Assembly: GCF_902490045.1 (NCBI RefSeq)
Contig: NZ_CABUCJ010000133.1
Span: forward strand, 1 to 6,126
From: an uncultured Anaerotruncus sp.
GTDB lineage: Bacteria > Bacillota > Clostridia > Oscillospirales > Ruminococcaceae
Direction of reading: 5' to 3'
DNA length: 6,126 bases
Below, in pieces: positions 1-6,126 of this stretch. The notes under the pieces are model-generated. The model made no database searches, was not told the origin of the DNA, and saw nothing but the letters and a program-made list of their open reading frames with translations. The position numbers and the translations under genes are program-made. The first letter of the stretch is position 1; each line of letters begins with the position of its first letter.

Positions 1-1889
<1,889 letters not shown>

Positions 1890-1908
1890 AGGGAACGGAA
1901 GATAGACT

Positions 1909-4725
<2,817 letters not shown>

Positions 4726-4753
4726 TTTTATCAGAATTTGTGCGGTTTGGGGC

Positions 4754-4783
4754 TTTACAAATAGTACACTAATATGGTATATT
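4754..4783 (+). promoter_or_regulatory. Predicted sigma-A extended -10 promoter for rubredoxin-fprA
   Basis: The -35 hexamer TTTACA (4754-4759) and the -10 hexamer TATATT (4778-4783) each match the housekeeping consensus at five of six bases and are separated by 18 bases. A TG at 4775-4776, one base before the -10, adds the extended -10 element. The site lies in the only AT-rich intergenic stretch of the window, after the uvrA stop. Transcription would begin near 4790, giving a leader of about 45 bases before the rubredoxin start. This supports separate transcription of rubredoxin-fprA from uvrBA, though readthrough from uvrA cannot be excluded because no clear terminator is visible. It is a prediction from sequence only. 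Confidence 0.6.
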
Positions 4784-4786
4784 TGT
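4757..4786. repeat. Inverted repeat ACAAATA-N16-TATTTGT overlapping the promoter
   Basis: Perfect 7-bp arms lie at 4757-4763 and 4780-4786, with centres 23 bp apart, about two helical turns. The left arm overlaps the -35 and the right arm overlaps the -10 of the predicted rubredoxin promoter, the arrangement expected of a repressor operator. AT-rich spacers produce such dyads by chance fairly easily, so an operator role is inference. I cannot assign the site to a known regulator. Confidence 0.35.
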
Positions 4787-4794
4787 GGCGGAAA

Positions 4795-4809
4795 CAGCGT
4801 GAACCGCTG
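4795..4809 (+). other. Small stem-loop in the predicted rubredoxin leader
   Basis: CAGCG (4795-4799) and CGCTG (4805-4809) can pair around a 5-base loop. The hairpin lies between the predicted transcription start and the ribosome binding site at 4821. It does not cover that site and has no following T tract, so it is not a terminator. A five-pair stem is weak evidence; at most it could stabilise the 5' end of the message. Confidence 0.2.
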
Positions 4810-4820
4810 AAAATGGGAAT

Positions 4821-4827
4821 AAAGGAG
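4821..4827 (+). promoter_or_regulatory. Ribosome binding site for rubredoxin
   Basis: AAAGGAG is followed by a 9-base spacer and then ATG at 4837. This fixes the rubredoxin start. The in-frame upstream ATGs at 4774 and 4813 have no comparable site, and using them would add residues not found in rubredoxins. Confidence 0.85.
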
Positions 4828-4836
4828 TTTTGTGAC

Positions 4837-4995
4837 ATGAAAAAGTATGTTTGCAGCGTCTGCGGGTTCGTCTATGATGAGGAGAAGGGCTATCCCGAGG
4901 AGGGCATTACGCCCGGAACCAAGTGGGAGGACGTCCCGGCCGATTTTGTCTGCCCGCTCTGCGGCGTCGGTAAGGAACAGTTTGAAGCGGAATAA
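4837..4995 (+). CDS. rub: Rubredoxin, small Fe(Cys)4 electron carrier
   Basis: This is a 52-residue cytoplasmic one-electron carrier that holds a single iron atom through four cysteines. The ligands are C6 and C9 in CSVCG and C39 and C42 in CPLCG, with the exact spacing of Clostridium pasteurianum rubredoxin as I remember it (also 6, 9, 39, 42). Other family signatures are the MKKYVC start, the aromatic core Y4, Y13, W30 and F37, the PGTKWEDVP loop, and the GVGKEQFE tail. There is no signal peptide and no fused domain. The start is chosen from the AAAGGAG site 9 bases upstream. The gene lies just before a flavodiiron protein gene. Rubredoxin is the known electron donor to such proteins in Desulfovibrio gigas and Moorella, so this one is probably the partner of FprA, and it may also serve rubrerythrins encoded elsewhere. 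Expression likely starts at the promoter at 4754-4783. Confidence 0.97.
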   Translation: MKKYVCSVCGFVYDEEKGYPEEGITPGTKWEDVPADFVCPLCGVGKEQFEAE

Positions 4996-5005
4996 GGAAA
5001 GACGC

Positions 5006-5033
5006 GTGACCATTTGACCTGTCAAATGGTCAC
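5006..5033 (+). promoter_or_regulatory. Perfect 13-bp stem-loop between rubredoxin and fprA
   Basis: GTGACCATTTGAC (5006-5018) and GTCAAATGGTCAC (5021-5033) are exact reverse complements separated by CT. As RNA this would form a 12-pair stem with a CCUG tetraloop. It begins 10 bases after the rubredoxin stop and ends 13 bases before the fprA ribosome binding site, so it does not hide that site. The bases that follow, CTCGTTTGTAT, are only moderately T-rich, which makes it a poor or partial intrinsic terminator. Possible roles are attenuation that gives more rubredoxin than fprA message, protection of the rubredoxin 3' end, or a DNA operator. The structure is seen directly; the role is inference. 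Confidence 0.8.
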
Positions 5034-5046
5034 CTCGTTTGTATAC

Positions 5047-5052
5047 AGGAGG
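5047..5052 (+). promoter_or_regulatory. Ribosome binding site for fprA
   Basis: AGGAGG, a full match to the Shine-Dalgarno consensus, lies 8 bases before the ATG at 5061 and sets the fprA start. It overlaps the end of the 8-bp palindrome TGTATACA (5040-5047). Strong independent initiation suggests that fprA translation does not depend on coupling to rubredoxin, 65 bases upstream. Confidence 0.88.
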
Positions 5053-5060
5053 AAAGCAAG

Positions 5061-6126
5061 ATGGCAGCAGTGAAAGTTACCGACCGCATCTACTCCGTCG
5101 GCATCCTGAACCCCAACATGCGGGTGTTCGATATCGTCATGACGACCGACTACGGCACGTCCTACAACTCCTACCTGGTCAAGGGGGACAAAAAGAACGT
5201 CCTGATCGAGGCGTGCCACAAGACCTATTTTAAGCAGTACCTGGCTAATCTCCGCGAGGTGATCGACCCCGAAAAGATCGATTACGTGGTCCTCAACCAC
5301 AACGAGCCCGACCACTCCGGCAGCCTCGCGCAGCTGCTTGAATACATCCCCAACGCGACGATCATCGCGTCTAAGGCGGGGAGCATCTACCTGAAAAACA
5401 TCACGAACCGCGGCGATCTTTCGGTGCAGGCCGCCAAGGACGGCGACGTGATCGATCTCGGCGGCGCCACGCTGCGCTTCATCAGCGCGCCCTTCCTCCA
5501 CTGGCCCGATTCGATGTTCACCTGGGTGGAGGAGGAGAAGGCGCTCTTCTCCTGCGATTTCCTCGGCGCGCACTACTGCGAGCCCTACACCTTCGACTAC
5601 AATATGGCCTATCCCTCCAAGTATGAGGCGGCCTTCAAAAACTACTACGACGCGATCTTCGGACCCTTTAAGCCCTATGTGCTCGCGGGACTTGAAAAGA
5701 TCAAGGATCTGCCGGTGGAGCTCTGCTGCAACAGCCACGGTCCCGTCCTGACCAAAGGCGGCCGCCTCGAGTACGCGAAGGAGCGGTACGCCGAGTGGAG
5801 CCAGCCGCAGAAGAACGAGCGCCTGACGGTGCCCGTCTTCTACACCTCCGCCTACGGCAATACCCGCAAGGTTGCCTCCGCGATCCGGGAGGGGATTCTC
5901 GAGGCGAAGCCGGACGCGGCGGTCGAATGCTACGACATCATCGAACACGACATGGGAAAGCTTGCCGCGCTGCTCAATTCGTCCGACGCGTTCGCGCTCG
6001 GCAGCCCGACGATCAACGGCGACGCGGTGCCGCCCTCCTGGATGCTGCTGGCCCACGTCGACGCGGTCAACAACAAGAAAAAGCCGGTGCTCGTCTTCGG
6101 CTCCTACGGCTGGAGCGGCGAGGCGG
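5061..6126 (+). CDS. fprA: Flavodiiron protein (FprA/ROO family), 3' end outside window
   Basis: This cytoplasmic enzyme reduces O2 to water and/or NO to N2O, using electrons from rubredoxin passed through FMN. The frame stays open from ATG 5061 to the window end: 355 residues of an expected 390-410. The N-terminal metallo-beta-lactamase-like domain (about 1-250) holds all seven expected diiron-site residues: H80, E82, D84 and H85 in HNEPDHSG, then H147 (FLHWPDS), D166 (SCDFLG) and H226 (NSHGP). A flavodoxin-like domain follows from about 255, with the FMN phosphate loop YTSAYGNT (261-268), GSPTINGDA, and FGSYGWSGEA at the cut end. It sits downstream of rubredoxin with its own strong AGGAGG site. 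A C-terminal rubredoxin or flavin-reductase extension, as in some clostridial multi-domain versions, cannot be excluded, but the separate rubredoxin gene suggests the simple class A form. Preference for O2 or NO cannot be read from the sequence. Confidence 0.96.
   Translation, partial: MAAVKVTDRIYSVGILNPNMRVFDIVMTTDYGTSYNSYLVKGDKKNVLIEACHKTYFKQYLANLREVIDPEKIDYVVLNHNEPDHSGSLAQLLEYIPNATIIASKAGSIYLKNITNRGDLSVQAAKDGDVIDLGGATLRFISAPFLHWPDSMFTWVEEEKALFSCDFLGAHYCEPYTFDYNMAYPSKYEAAFKNYYDAIFGPFKPYVLAGLEKIKDLPVELCCNSHGPVLTKGGRLEYAKERYAEWSQPQKNERLTVPVFYTSAYGNTRKVASAIREGILEAKPDAAVECYDIIEHDMGKLAALLNSSDAFALGSPTINGDAVPPSWMLLAHVDAVNNKKKPVLVFGSYGWSGEA

Noticed and set aside
4736..4762. ATTTGT ... ACAAAT hairpin as the uvrA terminator
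   Set aside because: The stem is only six mostly A-T pairs with a 15-base loop and no following T tract, so it is too weak for intrinsic termination.
4774..4836. Upstream in-frame starts that would lengthen rubredoxin by 21 or 8 residues
   Set aside because: They have no ribosome binding site, the ATG at 4774 lies inside the predicted promoter, and rubredoxins normally begin MKKY/MxKY as at 4837.
5014..5047. Internal fprA promoter from TTGACC and TATACA
   Set aside because: The spacer is 22 bases, the -10 matches only four of six, and transcription would start inside the fprA ribosome binding site.
5022..6056. Minus-strand open frame of 344 codons opposite fprA
   Set aside because: The sense strand carries all seven diiron-site residues and the FMN loop of a flavodiiron protein, so the opposite frame is a shadow.

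Overview
The window looks like ordinary chromosome from a strictly anaerobic, Gram-positive bacterium with GC-rich coding DNA. The best guess is the Clostridia, possibly the Oscillospirales/Ruminococcaceae. This placement is inferred from three things: the uvrB-uvrA gene order, a clostridial-type rubredoxin next to a flavodiiron protein gene, and strong AGGAGG-like ribosome binding sites with a strong G/C preference at third codon positions. The sequence alone does not fix the genus.

All four genes lie on the + strand, and every stretch longer than about 150 bases is coding. Positions 1-1889 hold uvrB, which lacks roughly its first 39 codons because the window begins inside its Walker A motif. 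After a 19-base gap comes a complete uvrA (1909-4725, 938 residues). Together they form the damage-recognition part of nucleotide excision repair: a UvrA dimer loads UvrB at DNA lesions, and UvrB then recruits the UvrC nuclease, which is not in this window.

An AT-rich spacer of 111 bases (4726-4836) carries a good extended -10 promoter, which overlaps a 7-bp inverted repeat. This promoter probably starts a second transcription unit: a 52-residue rubredoxin (4837-4995), then a 65-base spacer with a perfect 13-bp stem-loop (5006-5033), then a class A-type flavodiiron protein, fprA (5061 to the window end, about 355 residues present, 3' end missing). Rubredoxin is the usual electron donor to flavodiiron proteins, so the pair is most simply a cytoplasmic O2 and/or NO scavenging module that protects an anaerobe.

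I found no mobile element, CRISPR array, tRNA, rRNA or clearly new system. The points most worth a second look are the perfect stem-loop between rubredoxin and fprA, the inverted repeat embedded in the rubredoxin promoter, and a Cys-to-His change in a zinc-binding motif of UvrA.
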